From assembly GCA_963843465.1 (NCBI GenBank), contig CAWJKP010000002.1, positions 992,001 to 1,056,000 of the forward strand: DNA of 64,000 nucleotides, read 5' to 3'. Positions 44,935-53,758 of this stretch are shown here, in pieces; position 1 is the first letter of the stretch, and each line of letters starts with the position of its first letter. Source of the DNA: CAWJKP01 sp963843465 (GTDB taxonomy: Bacteria > Planctomycetota > Planctomycetia > Pirellulales > Thermoguttaceae). The position numbers and the translations under genes were made by a program. The notes below the pieces were generated by a model. That model made no database searches. It was not told where the DNA came from and was given only the letters and a program-made list of their open reading frames with translations.

Positions 44935-45093
44935 CCCGCCTGCGCTTGTTTGAGGGCAGGCGGGACGCCTGCGCTTGTTTGAGGGCAGGCGGGACGCCTG
45001 CGCTTGTTTGAGGGCAGGCGGGACGCCTGCGCTTGTTTGAGGGCAGGCGGGACGCCTGCGCTTGTTTGAGGGCAGGCGGGACGCCTGCACCAC
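44935..45093. repeat. 29-bp tandem array (five units) with palindromic ends
   Basis: Five exact 29-bp units at 44941-45085 (tgcgcttgtttgagggcagg...) enclosed by ttgtggtgcaggcgtcccgc and cgggacgcctgcaccacaa arms. It looks like an expanded version of the gtggtgcaggcgtcccgcctg palindrome. No spacers, so it is not a CRISPR array. Confidence 0.92.
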
Positions 45094-45102
45094 AAATGAA
45101 CC

Positions 45103-46025
45103 TCAAAACTCGCGCTCCGTCAGCAGCTTCTCGTCCGTGCGGTTGGCGAGTTGCTGGAGGGTCGCCGGGCTGATGTTGTCGGAGATCCCCCGCACGGATC
45201 CGTCGCCGAAAAGGAAATTGCTGATGCCATTGTGGTAGGAGCCGAACCCGCCGACCCGCAGCTTGGGATCGGTCTTGGCAGGGACCTTTATCGCCGGGTC
45301 CCAGGTCGTGCCGCCGGCGAGGACCTCGTCCTCCTCCGTGGCGTTGGCGTTGGACTTGGAATACGAGGAAGACCAGGAACCACCGGCCAGCGAGCCCGTA
45401 TTGCGGAGCGTGGCGCGGGTGCCGGACATCCAGCCCAGGTCGCCCTGCCGCGTGATCTTCTCGCCCACGAAGATCGTGTGCGACGAGCCGTGCTTGAGCT
45501 CGCGGCTGCGGACGTGACTGTTGAGAAGAAGACGCCGTGGTTGTCGGCGTCGATCGGCGATTCCACGTCGTGGTGGCACCCGGCGTAGCTGGACATGGCG
45601 ATGGCTCCGTCTTGGCTTCGGAGGCGACCGCTGTCGGACGGACAAATGAAGAGCTCGATGGGGATCGCGCGGACCGGGGCGTTGGTCTTCTGGTAGACGC
45701 CCTGCGAGAAATCGACGTGGTTGAAGGTCACGTCCTCCTCGATATAGGGCAGGATCTGCACCATCCAGCCCACGTGATAGCCGATGGGCTCGCTGCGGAC
45801 GGGCCCCTTGGCCTCGACCACTCCCGGCGGCAGGACCTCGTAGGCGGCCTCGTAATTGTGCAGGGCGACCCCGAGCTGCGACAGATTGTTAAGGCAGGAA
45901 CACCGCCGGGCCGATTCCCGGGCCGCCTGGATCGCCGGCAAGAGCAGCGCGATCAGGATGCCGATGATGGCAATCACCACCAGCAGCTCCACGAGGGTAA
46001 AACCGAGCCGTTTTTCGTCTTTCAT
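45103..46025 (-). CDS. DUF1559 prepilin-like protein, one frameshift
   Basis: A typical planctomycete DUF1559 protein of about 307 residues. It begins MKDEKRLGFTLVELLVVIAI with the prepilin cleavage/methylation motif (G-FTLVE) and one membrane helix, then ESARRCSCLNNLSQLGVALH and LFICPSDSG. Near 45524-45532 one base is missing; the other frame continues LNSHVRSRELKHGSSHTIFV and ends with ISNFLFGDGSVRGISDNIS, the usual H-x9-DG-type tail. It follows other pseudopilin genes and may be assembled or exported by that system. GGAGGAGA precedes the ATG. Confidence 0.85.
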
Positions 46026-46107
46026 CGCCAGTCTCCTCCTTCGGAGTGCGGCGACCTGTCGCCGCTTTTCCCCCGTGTTTGCCGTCAAGAGTTGGACGAT
46101 CGCCTTT

Positions 46108-46186
46108 GTGGTGCAGGCGTCCCGCCTGCATTTCCGGGCAGGCGGGACGCCCGCATTTCCGGGCAGGCGGGACGCCCGCACCACAA
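46108..46186. repeat. Palindrome of the gtggtgcaggcgtcccgcctg family
   Basis: gtggtgcaggcgtcccgcct ... two tandem cgggcaggcgggacgcccgc units ending in accac. It lies upstream of the DUF1559 gene. Confidence 0.8.
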
Positions 46187-46224
46187 TGGACTGCCCAACT
46201 TATTCTCTTACGCCTCCCAAGTCT

Positions 46225-46816
46225 CTAGCCACTGACCACTAACCACTGACCACTCTCACTTGGTGGGCCGGCGCTCGCTTCGCGAGCTTGTCCCACCCTA
46301 CCAGCTTGTCCCATCGTACCGGCCGGTACGATCGCTTCGCGGCTTTCGCGGGCCCGGTGCTGGGGCGAGTCGGGGTAGTCGGCCACGACACGCACTCGCC
46401 GTCGGCCGGGCTGGTCGGCCAGCGGCGCGACGTCGATGCGGACCACCGCCCCGTCCCGGCCGCCGATCTCGTCCGCCGAAACCTTCCAGGTCTCGCCGGC
46501 GTAGTCCGGCCGTTGCTTCAGCCGGGCCGCCGCCCGCTGGAGCCCCGAGCGGGCCAGCCAGCCGGCCTGGAGCTGCCACGATTGTGTCTGTAGCTCCTCG
46601 CGCCGAGACCATCGTCCGGGCCAGCGTGACCATCCGCACCGTGGCCACGGCGATCACGGCCAGAACGAACAACAGCACTAACCCGCGACGCCGGTTATTT
46701 CCCCGGCCGCAACGTGAATCACGTAGGATGGACCTCCAGGTCCGTCCGGGACGGACCTGGAGGTCCATCCTACTGAGATCCTTCCTTGCCGAGGCAGTAC
46801 GTTGTTTGCGGTTCAT
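46225..46816 (-). CDS. Pseudopilin-like small exported protein, frameshifted
   Basis: The first frame reads MNRKQRTASARKDL, then a translated palindrome (46722-46774), then a membrane helix RRGLVLLFVLAVIAVATVRM and LARTMVSAR. One base lost near 46593-46601 shifts the frame; the other frame continues EELQTQSWQLQAGWLARSGL and IDVAPLADQPGRRRVRVVAD. The hydrophobic start and its place in the operon suggest a GspK/PilX-like minor pseudopilin. The last 30 residues and the TAG stop come from a family C repeat and a gtcagtggttagtggctag unit. The N-terminal and C-terminal ends are therefore repeat-derived. Confidence 0.6.
46722..46774. repeat. Palindromic repeat family H inside the 46225 gene
   Basis: gtaggatggacctccaggtc ... 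gacctggaggtccatcctac, exact arms. Read in frame. Confidence 0.85.
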
Positions 46817-46859
46817 GGCGACACCTCGCCGTGATCCAGTCCGGCGTGGCCGCCGGGGG

Positions 46860-47432
46860 CTAATAGCGTGCGATCGGCGCCCAGGGCGGCGTCGATCTCG
46901 ACGGCGCGGGCGCGTTTTGGACACGCTTGCCCGGGGGCGTCGTGATCAACAGGCTGACGATGGCTGGCTCTCGGGCGTCGGACTGCTCCAGCGAGACTTG
47001 CGCGTCCTCGGGAAGCTGATACGCCTCTTGCTCCCGGACCACACCGCGATCGACGAGGACGCGGATCAACGAGTTCCCCTGCACGCGGTACCGCACGATG
47101 GTTCCCTCGGGCTCCTCGAACTGCCACCCGGCCGAGTAGGGTGGGACAAGCTCGCCCGGCGCGAGCGACGGCCCACCGTGCGTCCCCGATGGTGGGCCGG
47201 CGCTCGCTTGGCGAGCTTGTCCCACCCTACCGAGGATGCGGATACAGCCGCCGGCGTCGCTGCGGAACTGGCGTGCCAGGTTGGCCAACGCGACCTGCTG
47301 CCGCAACGACTCCCGCGAACTCTGCTCGACGCCCATCAGCAGCACCAGCAGCCCGGAAGCGATCCCCAACAAGACGCTGCCGACGGCGATCACCGCCGCT
47401 AATTCCACAAGCACGTAGCCGCGGCGGCTCAT
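46860..47432 (-). CDS. Pseudopilin-like protein (GspJ type)
   Basis: A 190-residue protein starting MSRRGYVLVELAAVIAVGSV, a prepilin-type N-terminus (G-YVLVE) and helix, then a globular part with YRVQGNSLIRVLVDRGVV. Between residues about 68 and 98 a family C repeat is translated in frame (GQARQASAGPPSG and GELVPPYS). The stop TAG lies inside another repeat at 46860-46862. It overlaps the next upstream gene by four bases, so they are one operon. A role as minor pseudopilin is inferred. Confidence 0.7.
   Translation of the reverse strand: MSRRGYVLVELAAVIAVGSVLLGIASGLLVLLMGVEQSSRESLRQQVALANLARQFRSDAGGCIRILGRVGQARQASAGPPSGTHGGPSLAPGELVPPYSAGWQFEEPEGTIVRYRVQGNSLIRVLVDRGVVREQEAYQLPEDAQVSLEQSDAREPAIVSLLITTPPGKRVQNAPAPSRSTPPWAPIARY
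47136..47231. repeat. Repeat family C inside the 46860 gene
   Basis: gtagggtgggacaagctcgc ... gcgagcttgtcccaccctac, 96 bp, an exact multiple of three. Read in frame in the GspJ-like gene. Confidence 0.85.
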
Positions 47433-47893
47433 GGGCGGACCTCCTCGGCAGGTAGGGTGGGCTTTAGCCCGCCACCGTGAAGTCGGGCTAAAGCCCGCCC
47501 TGCGTCTCCATAGCGCCAGGCCGTCAGGCGGGCGGTCTGCTCGGGCCGGCCGTCGCGGTCAGGCCAGCGGAGGATTACACTGATCCGCTTCGCGCCGGGC
47601 TGGTCCGCCGGCTGGGCAACGTGGATTTCGAGCCTCCCATCCGGGACCGACTGCCGGGCGGCCGCCGAGAGCGGAAGCTCGCCCAGGTCCTTGTCGGTCA
47701 GCTCGTTCCAGGGCCGGATCGAGAGCCGTTCCAGGACGTTGGCCGCCTCGTTCATCGCCGCCTGCCGCTGGCCGAGGGCCCGCTGCTCGGCCGAGGCCAC
47801 GCCGGAAAGCTGCACGCAGACCGTCAGCAACGTGGCCAGCAGACCCGCGGCCACCAAAAGCTCGATCATGCTGAATCCACGGCGGAGTTTCAT
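47429..47893 (-). CDS. Pseudopilin-like protein (GspI/type IV prepilin)
   Basis: A 154-residue protein. MKLRRGFSMIELLVAAGLLA is a clear prepilin peptidase site (RRGFSMIE) followed by a membrane helix. The globular part has MNEAANVLERLSIRPWNELT and ISVILRWPDRDGRPEQTARL. The C-terminal 12 residues cover a gtagggtgggctttagcccg palindrome (about 47452-47505). ATG 47893 is preferred because everything upstream is a repeat. Pseudopilin assembly in a type II secretion-like system is inferred. Confidence 0.82.
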   Translation of the reverse strand: MKLRRGFSMIELLVAAGLLATLLTVCVQLSGVASAEQRALGQRQAAMNEAANVLERLSIRPWNELTDKDLGELPLSAAARQSVPDGRLEIHVAQPADQPGAKRISVILRWPDRDGRPEQTARLTAWRYGDAGRALARLHGGGLKPTLPAEEVRP

Positions 47894-47901
47894 GCGCGTA
47901 A

Positions 47902-48033
47902 CGTAGCAGGCACACTCCGTGTGCCGTCCGCGGGGGGGATTGGTCGGCCGATCCAGGGCGGAGGAAGCGGCGGACGGCACACGGAGTGTGCCTGCTACTG
48001 CGGCGGACGGTACACGGAGTGTGCCTGCTACGT
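47902..48033. repeat. Repeat family A variant
   Basis: gtagcaggcacactccgtgt ... acacggagtgtgcctgctac, one full and one half unit, upstream of the GspI-like gene. Confidence 0.85.
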
Positions 48034-48074
48034 TGGCCGATTCATGGTGAACGGTTGGTTTCATGCAGAGACCT

Positions 48075-49336
48075 TCAGACCAGGGACTGGATGAGTGCGA
48101 TCAAGGGCAGGAAAAGGCCACGACAAACGCCATCACCGCCACTCCGAAACCGAGGATCACCAGGGGGAACGCGCACTGGAGCAGCGTTTGCAGCCGGTAG
48201 GCCAGCCGCCGGCGGCGGCCGTCGGCAATCTCGCCCAGGGCCCAGGCGAGGTTGCCGGCCTGCCGCGCCGCACGGAGCACGGCCAGGTCCGACCGCCCGA
48301 TCAGTTGATGCCGCAGCAGGCTCTCGCACCAGTCGCCGCCCGAGGTGATCTCCGCCAGCACCCGGTCGAGCCGCTGCCGGACCGGCCAACGGGGATACCA
48401 GCGGGCCAGGGCCGCAATGGCCTCGGGCAGAGGCCGGGCGCTTTTCACCCAAAGCGCCAACGAGTCCAGCACCGTCGCCGCGTGCAGCTTCCACGTGAGC
48501 CGGCCCAGCAGGGGCAGCCGGAAAGGGATCGCATCGAGATACCAGAGGGTCCATAGCGCGATCGCCAGCAGGACCGCCAGGACGCAGACCCAAGGCAGGA
48601 CCAGAGCGAAATCGCGGGCAGTGCCGACCACCAGTTGCGTGAGCGGGGGGAGTTCCTTGCCGAAGTCGGTGAAGATCTTGTAAAGCGCCGGCACGATTTT
48701 GATCATCATGAAAACGACGACCATCGTGGCGACGAGCAAATACAGACAGAGATACCAGAGGCGGGCGGCCATTTGCATCCTGAACCCCGAGAACGTCTCC
48801 CGCTCGGTGAGGGCCTCGCGGAGCGACGCGGCCAGGAGGCCCGATTCCTGCCCCATGCGGATCAGGACCAGGGCCCGGCGTGGGACCAGTCCGCCGACCC
48901 GTGCCAAGGCATCCGGCAGCGTCCAGCCGGCGCGGAGCAAGGCGGCCAATTTTTGCGTCCGCTGCCGCGCCAGGCCCCAGCGCTCGTCGGCCAGCGCCTC
49001 GACGGCCGGGATCAGCGGGATCTGCCGCTCGGCCGAGACCGCCAGGGCCGCGATCAGGCTGTACTGGCGGGCCCGATGAACCCGCCAGACGACAACCGCC
49101 ATGGCCCCAATCAGGACCGGCGCGACCAGGAACCCCGAACAAACGGAGACCAACAGCAGCGGAACCAGCACGATCGCCACCCAGGCAGAGGCGGAAAGCA
49201 AGCCGTATATCGCGTCGCCCCCGTCGAGCCGCCGGTCGCGGTCCAGCAGTCGCACCGCCACCAGCACGGCGGCGGCCAGCGCAACGATCACCGCGCTGGA
49301 AGCCGTAAGCTGGAGAGCGATGTTGGAGAGAATCAT
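48075..49336 (-). CDS. GspF-family inner-membrane platform protein (third copy), frameshift at 3' end
   Basis: About 420 residues of the GspF/PilC family: LIAALAVSAERQIPLIPAVE, ARVGGLVPRRALVLIRMGQE, and the paired F domain LDSLALWVKSARPLPEAIAA with the usual C-terminal helices. The frame as read ends at 48101; restoring one base in the AAAA run 48112-48115 gives the conserved tail AFFLPLIALIQSLV and a stop at 48075. It spans the membrane about five times and anchors the assembly ATPase to the pseudopilus. It starts four bases after the preceding gspF-like gene ends. Confidence 0.85.
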
Positions 49337-49340
49337 GGTT

Positions 49341-50477
49341 TCACGATAGTTTCTGGATCAAACTAATGAGCGGCATGAACAACGCCACTACCAACGCTCC
49401 AAGCATCACGCCGATCACAATGAAGATTGCCGGCGGCAGCACGGATTCCAGGAGGATGACGTAAACCCGGCTTCGCGCCTGGAACATCTCGGCGGCCGCG
49501 TGGAATGCCTGGGCAAGCGCCGGTAGCCGCTGGCCCCACGCCAACAGCGGCCGCAGCGACGGCGGCACGGCCCATTGGCCGCCCAACGCCTCGGCGGGCG
49601 ATTGGCCCGCCTCGACCCGCTCGGCCGCCCGGCGGCAAGCACGTTTCAACTCCACGGAGGCGACCCCCTCGGCCGTCAACCGCAAGGCATCCGGCAAGGC
49701 GATCTGTTGGTCCAACAGCAGGGCCATCAGCCGCGCGAACTCCACCAGGCCGTTCCAGCGCCAGAGGGTCCCGAGCACAGGTATCCGGTAAAGCATCCAT
49801 TGCACCGTGGCCTGCCCGCGGAAGACCGACAGCAGGCCAATCACCAGCACCGCGACCGCCAGGCCCCCGAGGTAGCCGCGCAATCCGGGTTCGGCCAGTC
49901 CCAGGACAAACTTCGTGATGACCGGCACCTCCACGCCGAAGTCGGCAAATGTGTGCGCGAACGGCGGCACGATGAGAGTCGCGAAGCCGATGGACAGCAA
50001 GACCGAAAAGGCGATCAACAGCGCCGGGTAGGCCATTGTCAACCGCACGCGGCGGCGGAGCTCCATGGTCTGCCGCTGGATGCTGACCAGCTCTTCCAGC
50101 GATTCCGCGAGCCGCCCGCTGCGGATGCCGGCCAGGATCAGGGCGTAGAAATGACGGGGAAACCGGCCCTGCCGGGAGGCGAAAGCGTCTTCCAAGGACC
50201 CTCCCGCATCAAGCTGCCCGGCGATTGCGCGGAGCATGGCGGCCAGGCGTGAGCCGCGCCCCGGGCCGCGGGGCATCTCGTCGGCCATCGCCCGCAGGCC
50301 CGGGGCCAGCGGGAGACCGGCCCTGACCAGGTCCGCCATCTTCGAGGTCAGCTCCGCAGTCTCCTCCGCAGAGAGTCGGCCCTGGCCGAAGACCGCCGGC
50401 GGCACCTTCCAGCCCGGATCGCGCCAAGGCTCGGCCGGCGGCTCGGGGACCAGCTCGATGTTAGGGTCAGTGGACAT
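49341..50477 (-). CDS. GspF-family inner-membrane platform protein (second copy)
   Basis: A 378-residue GspF/PilC homologue. Two F domains are visible (LTSKMADLVRAGLPLAPGLR ... and MALLLDQQIALPDALRLTAE ...) with membrane helices PALLIAFSVLLSIGFATLIV and the terminal FIVIGVMLGALVVALFMPLI. ATG 50477 is preferred since the upstream extension translates a family A repeat. It lies between two more gspF-like genes. Confidence 0.88.
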   Translation of the reverse strand: MSTDPNIELVPEPPAEPWRDPGWKVPPAVFGQGRLSAEETAELTSKMADLVRAGLPLAPGLRAMADEMPRGPGRGSRLAAMLRAIAGQLDAGGSLEDAFASRQGRFPRHFYALILAGIRSGRLAESLEELVSIQRQTMELRRRVRLTMAYPALLIAFSVLLSIGFATLIVPPFAHTFADFGVEVPVITKFVLGLAEPGLRGYLGGLAVAVLVIGLLSVFRGQATVQWMLYRIPVLGTLWRWNGLVEFARLMALLLDQQIALPDALRLTAEGVASVELKRACRRAAERVEAGQSPAEALGGQWAVPPSLRPLLAWGQRLPALAQAFHAAAEMFQARSRVYVILLESVLPPAIFIVIGVMLGALVVALFMPLISLIQKLS

Positions 50478-50493
50478 CAGTGCGTCAGCGTTT

Positions 50494-50555
50494 TGTAGCA
50501 GGCACACGCCGTGTGCCGCCGGCGGCCTACGGCACACGGCGTGTGCCTACTACAT
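50494..50555. repeat. Repeat family A
   Basis: gtagcaggcacacgccgtgt ... acacggcgtgtgcctactac, between two gspF-like genes. Confidence 0.85.
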
Positions 50556-50560
50556 TTGTA

Positions 50561-51637
50561 TCAGCGTCTCGCAAGCTCGAAGAGGAACCAGTACCAGGGA
50601 CCCAACAGGAGCAGCGCCACTGCCAACGTAGCGGTGGCGCCCACGGCGAGCGTCAGCAGCACGGGCAGGAAGACCCGGGCGGCCTCGGCCTGGCTCGTGC
50701 CGCGGCGATAGTACATCTCCGCGGTCCGGCGCAAGGCGGGGGCCAAGGCCAACTGCCGATGGCCCGACACCATGATCCAACTCAACAGCGGGAACAGCCC
50801 GGCGGACTGCGCCTGCGCGGAGTCCGGCGGTTGGCCGCGGGTCACGCCGTCGGCCCAGGCGCCGGCAAATCGGGTAAGCCGCGGGTCGCCGACGGCCTCG
50901 GCCGCCAGCCACATGGCCTGGGGAAGCGGGACCCGGTTCTCCACCAGCAGACTCAACACGTCGGTGAACGTGGCCACGCGGAACGAGCGCAGCGCGCCGG
51001 CAATCCAGGGCAAGGCGGCCAGCAGCCAATCCGCCCGGCGGGGTTGCAGGACCCCTGCCCGGCCGATCAAGAGAAACCAGATCGACAGCAAGGCCAACAG
51101 CACCAGGGGAACGCCCGGTCCCCAGTATCTCGCGTGCCGGCCCAGGGAGGCGATCTCGGCCGTCACCGCCAGCGATTGAAACTGGAAGGCGCGGAACATG
51201 GTGGTGATCTGCGGCGCACACTTGACGGCGAAGAAGATAAAGACTCCCCAAGCCAGCAGCAGGACGATCACCGGGTAGAGCACGCCCCCGGCGACCATGC
51301 GGCGGATCTCCAGCAGCCGCCGCGCCGAGGAGGCCACCGCTTCCAGGGCCGCGCCCAGCCGGCCGCATTTCATCCCCGCCTCGATGGCCGCCCGATAGAC
51401 CGGCGGAAACACGCCCGGCTCTTCTTGGAGAATCGTGGAAAGCGACTGGCCGCGCTGGAGCCTCTCGCCCAACGCGCGGCCGATGCGGCCCAGCCGGCCC
51501 CGCCATTGGCCCTCCAGTCCGGCCAGTCCCTGTTCCAGCGGCACGCCCGCCCGGACCAGGGCCGCCATTTCCTCATTCAGAGCGATCAACTCTTCCAGGC
51601 TGATCGCGGGCAGGGCGGTCGGAGGCTGGTCGTCCAC
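50561..51637 (-). CDS. GspF-family inner-membrane platform protein (first copy)
   Basis: A 358-residue GspF-like protein: LIALNEEMAALVRAGVPLEQ, AAIEAGMKCGRLGAALEAVA, membrane helix VLYPVIVLLLAWGVFIFFAV, then FTDVLSLLVENRVPLPQAMW. No in-frame ATG precedes the conserved region, so GTG 51637 is used. It is the most divergent of the three copies. It follows the GspE-type ATPase gene by about 180 bp, a space occupied by a family C repeat. Confidence 0.82.
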   Translation of the reverse strand: MDDQPPTALPAISLEELIALNEEMAALVRAGVPLEQGLAGLEGQWRGRLGRIGRALGERLQRGQSLSTILQEEPGVFPPVYRAAIEAGMKCGRLGAALEAVASSARRLLEIRRMVAGGVLYPVIVLLLAWGVFIFFAVKCAPQITTMFRAFQFQSLAVTAEIASLGRHARYWGPGVPLVLLALLSIWFLLIGRAGVLQPRRADWLLAALPWIAGALRSFRVATFTDVLSLLVENRVPLPQAMWLAAEAVGDPRLTRFAGAWADGVTRGQPPDSAQAQSAGLFPLLSWIMVSGHRQLALAPALRRTAEMYYRRGTSQAEAARVFLPVLLTLAVGATATLAVALLLLGPWYWFLFELARR

Positions 51638-51724
51638 GATTGTTGTGTCTCGCGGAACAAAGCGGTGCCGATGAGCAAGAATCAGCCTAACCGAATTTCG
51701 CGGCCGCTGCAACAAGTGGGGAAG

Positions 51725-51822
51725 GTAGGGTGGGACAAGCTCGCGTAAGCGAGCGCCGGCCCACCAGTGCTGCCGGCTCTTGGTGGGCCGGCGGCCGCAG
51801 CAGCGGCCTTGTCCCACCCTAC
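51725..51822. repeat. Repeat family C
   Basis: gtagggtgggacaagctcgc ... ggccttgtcccaccctac. Its right edge gives the TAG stop of the GspE-like gene (51819-51821). Confidence 0.85.
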
Positions 51823-53009
51823 GAAGGGGAGAACCCCAACACGCGGCGGACTTCGGCGGCCGAGGTCCACCCGGCGTCAATCGCCTGGCAGGCCCGCTGC
51901 CAACGGGTGACCATGCCGGCCTTCACGGCCAGCCGCTCCAAGGTGGAGGAATCGGATCGCGAGAGGATTGCCTGCCCCAGCTCGTTGCGCTGGGGGGTGA
52001 GCATTTCGGCCAGTACCAATCGTCCGCGATAGCCGGTCCCGCCGCACGCTGGGCAGCCCCCCGGCAGGCGGGCGCGGGCGACGTCCAGTCCCAGCCGGGC
52101 CGCCGGGTCGTCTTCCTCCCGACTGCACGGACAAAGCCGGCGGACCAGACGCTGCGAGAGGATCGCCAGTACGCCGCTGCGGAGCAGGTAGGGCTCGATG
52201 CCCATGTCGGAAAGCCGGCTTACGGCCTCCGCCGCGCTGCCGGCGTGGAAGGTGCTCAAGAGGAGCTGCCCGGTGAGCGACGCCTGAAAGGCCGCCTCGG
52301 CGGTCGCCCGGTCGCGGATCTCGCCGACCAGGATCACCTCCGGGTCCTGCCGCATGAGGAACCGCAGACCCACGGCCAGCTCCAGCCCGGCCACCGGGTT
52401 GACCTGCGATTGGGCCACGCCGTCGACCGCCACCTCGATCGGGTCCTCCAACGAAACCAGGCTGCGGGTCACGGTCTGCGCGGCCAGCTCGCGGAGGCAG
52501 GCGTAGGCAGTGGTGGTCTTGCCGCTGCCGGCCGGTCCGGTGACCAGGATCGCGCCGGAGGTCTCTTCCAGCAGCTTTCGCAAGGGCTCCAGCACGTCGC
52601 CGGGCAGACCGAGATCGTCCAGCCGCTGGTAGCGCCGGGTTCCGGTGAACAGGCGGACGACCGCCCGCTCGCCGTAAAGCGTGGGGAAGGTGCTGACGCG
52701 CATCTCAACGTCGCCGTCGGCGGCGCGGATGCGGCCCTCTTGCGGCACATCGGTGCGGTAGGTGAGCAGTTCGGCAAGGACCTTCAGCCGCGCGACGAGG
52801 TTCGGCGCGATGGCCTGGGGGAAGAGTCCGCCGGGCTGGAGAACGCCGTCCAAGCGGATCTTCAAGGCCAGACCCGAGGCCGTGGGCTGGAAGTGCAGAT
52901 CGCTGGCCCCTCGCTGCGAGGCCAGCGCCAGGATGCGGCGGATGGCCTCGCTGGCATACTGCGGGTCGCGGAGGTCCAGCCCGGCCAATTCCTCCTCGAT
53001 CATCTTCAT
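51819..53009 (-). CDS. GspE/PilB-type secretion ATPase
   Basis: A 396-residue hexameric traffic ATPase. Walker A is VTGPAGSGKTTTAYACLREL near residue 155; the Asp box and Walker B are SLEDPIEV and DPEVILVGEIRDRATAEAA; the His box is LLLSTFHAGSAAEA. A zinc-binding loop (RRLCPCSREED ... GGCPACGGTGY) precedes the C-terminus as in GspE. The N-terminal N1 domain of full-length GspE is absent, so the protein starts near the N2 domain (SDLHFQP). It powers pseudopilus assembly with the GspF-like proteins encoded downstream. Confidence 0.92.
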   Translation of the reverse strand: MKMIEEELAGLDLRDPQYASEAIRRILALASQRGASDLHFQPTASGLALKIRLDGVLQPGGLFPQAIAPNLVARLKVLAELLTYRTDVPQEGRIRAADGDVEMRVSTFPTLYGERAVVRLFTGTRRYQRLDDLGLPGDVLEPLRKLLEETSGAILVTGPAGSGKTTTAYACLRELAAQTVTRSLVSLEDPIEVAVDGVAQSQVNPVAGLELAVGLRFLMRQDPEVILVGEIRDRATAEAAFQASLTGQLLLSTFHAGSAAEAVSRLSDMGIEPYLLRSGVLAILSQRLVRRLCPCSREEDDPAARLGLDVARARLPGGCPACGGTGYRGRLVLAEMLTPQRNELGQAILSRSDSSTLERLAVKAGMVTRWQRACQAIDAGWTSAAEVRRVLGFSPS

Positions 53010-53129
53010 GCCTGCTGCCTTGCGAGGAAACGACCCGAGCGAGCGGGGAAGAGTGGCACCGGACTGCCCGCCGGCACGCCTCAACCCTACTCGCTCGAGA
53101 TCTGATTCCTTCGCCGCCGCTTTGCTCGG

Positions 53130-53477
53130 CTAGCGGCCAAGACCCGGCCGGACGCGGCGCTCGACGTTAACCTCCACCACGCCGAAGGTTGCCTCGTGGC
53201 GCTCGATGGTCATCGACAACGCGTGCAGCATCCGTTTGGCGGTATAGAAGTTGGTGATGATCCGCTGGGTGACGGGAATCGGAGTCGTGGGGACTTCAAA
53301 CGGCTGCGGATTCAAGCCGAAGTCGATGATCAACTCCTCCGGCGTGCCGGTGACCCGGCAGAAGTTGGCGTAAAGCGCCAGGATCTTCGAGTCGTCAATC
53401 TGGAGCTGGCCCTGCGGGGCTCGCGGCTGCTGGGCTTCGGGGGCGGGGGTCGGGGCGGTTAAAGTTGGTTCAGACAC
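53130..53477 (-). CDS. DUF3467-family protein
   Basis: About 115 residues. The conserved region ILALYANFCRVTGTPEELII and DFGLNPQPF followed by QRIITNFYTAKRMLHALSMT is DUF3467, a small domain common in planctomycetes with no known function. GTG 53477 is chosen because AAGGAG lies six bases before it and the longer frame upstream looks like promoter DNA. The N-terminal 30 residues are Pro/Ala-rich. Confidence 0.82.
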   Translation of the reverse strand: MSEPTLTAPTPAPEAQQPRAPQGQLQIDDSKILALYANFCRVTGTPEELIIDFGLNPQPFEVPTTPIPVTQRIITNFYTAKRMLHALSMTIERHEATFGVVEVNVERRVRPGLGR

Positions 53478-53758
53478 GGTGGCTCCTTGGACGTAGAAAG
53501 CGTAAGCGACAACAAACACAAGCGCAATCCATCCTCCGGATTGCCTTGGGCCGGCAGAACGACGGCCTCCCGCTGCCGTTGCCGCGCAGGACATGCCCCA
53601 AACGATGGGTGAGGCGTTCCCGCAGGCCAACTACAGCGTAGCCCTGAAGTATAGCATCTGGGCTGCCCGCAATCAACGAGAATTCGCTCCCGCCGGTGCG
53701 AGTTTCGCACTTTGTATCCGCCTTGTCGCCCCCTGGGTCTGTTTTCATAATATCCTCG

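Noticed and set aside
44941..45085. A regular 29-bp repeat that could be taken for a CRISPR array
   Set aside because: Units are directly joined with no unique spacers and no cas genes are near. It is a tandem expansion of a dispersed palindrome.
50480..51748. A 422-codon plus-strand open frame
   Set aside because: Antisense to a GspF-like gene with conserved membrane helices, and both ends lie in repeats.
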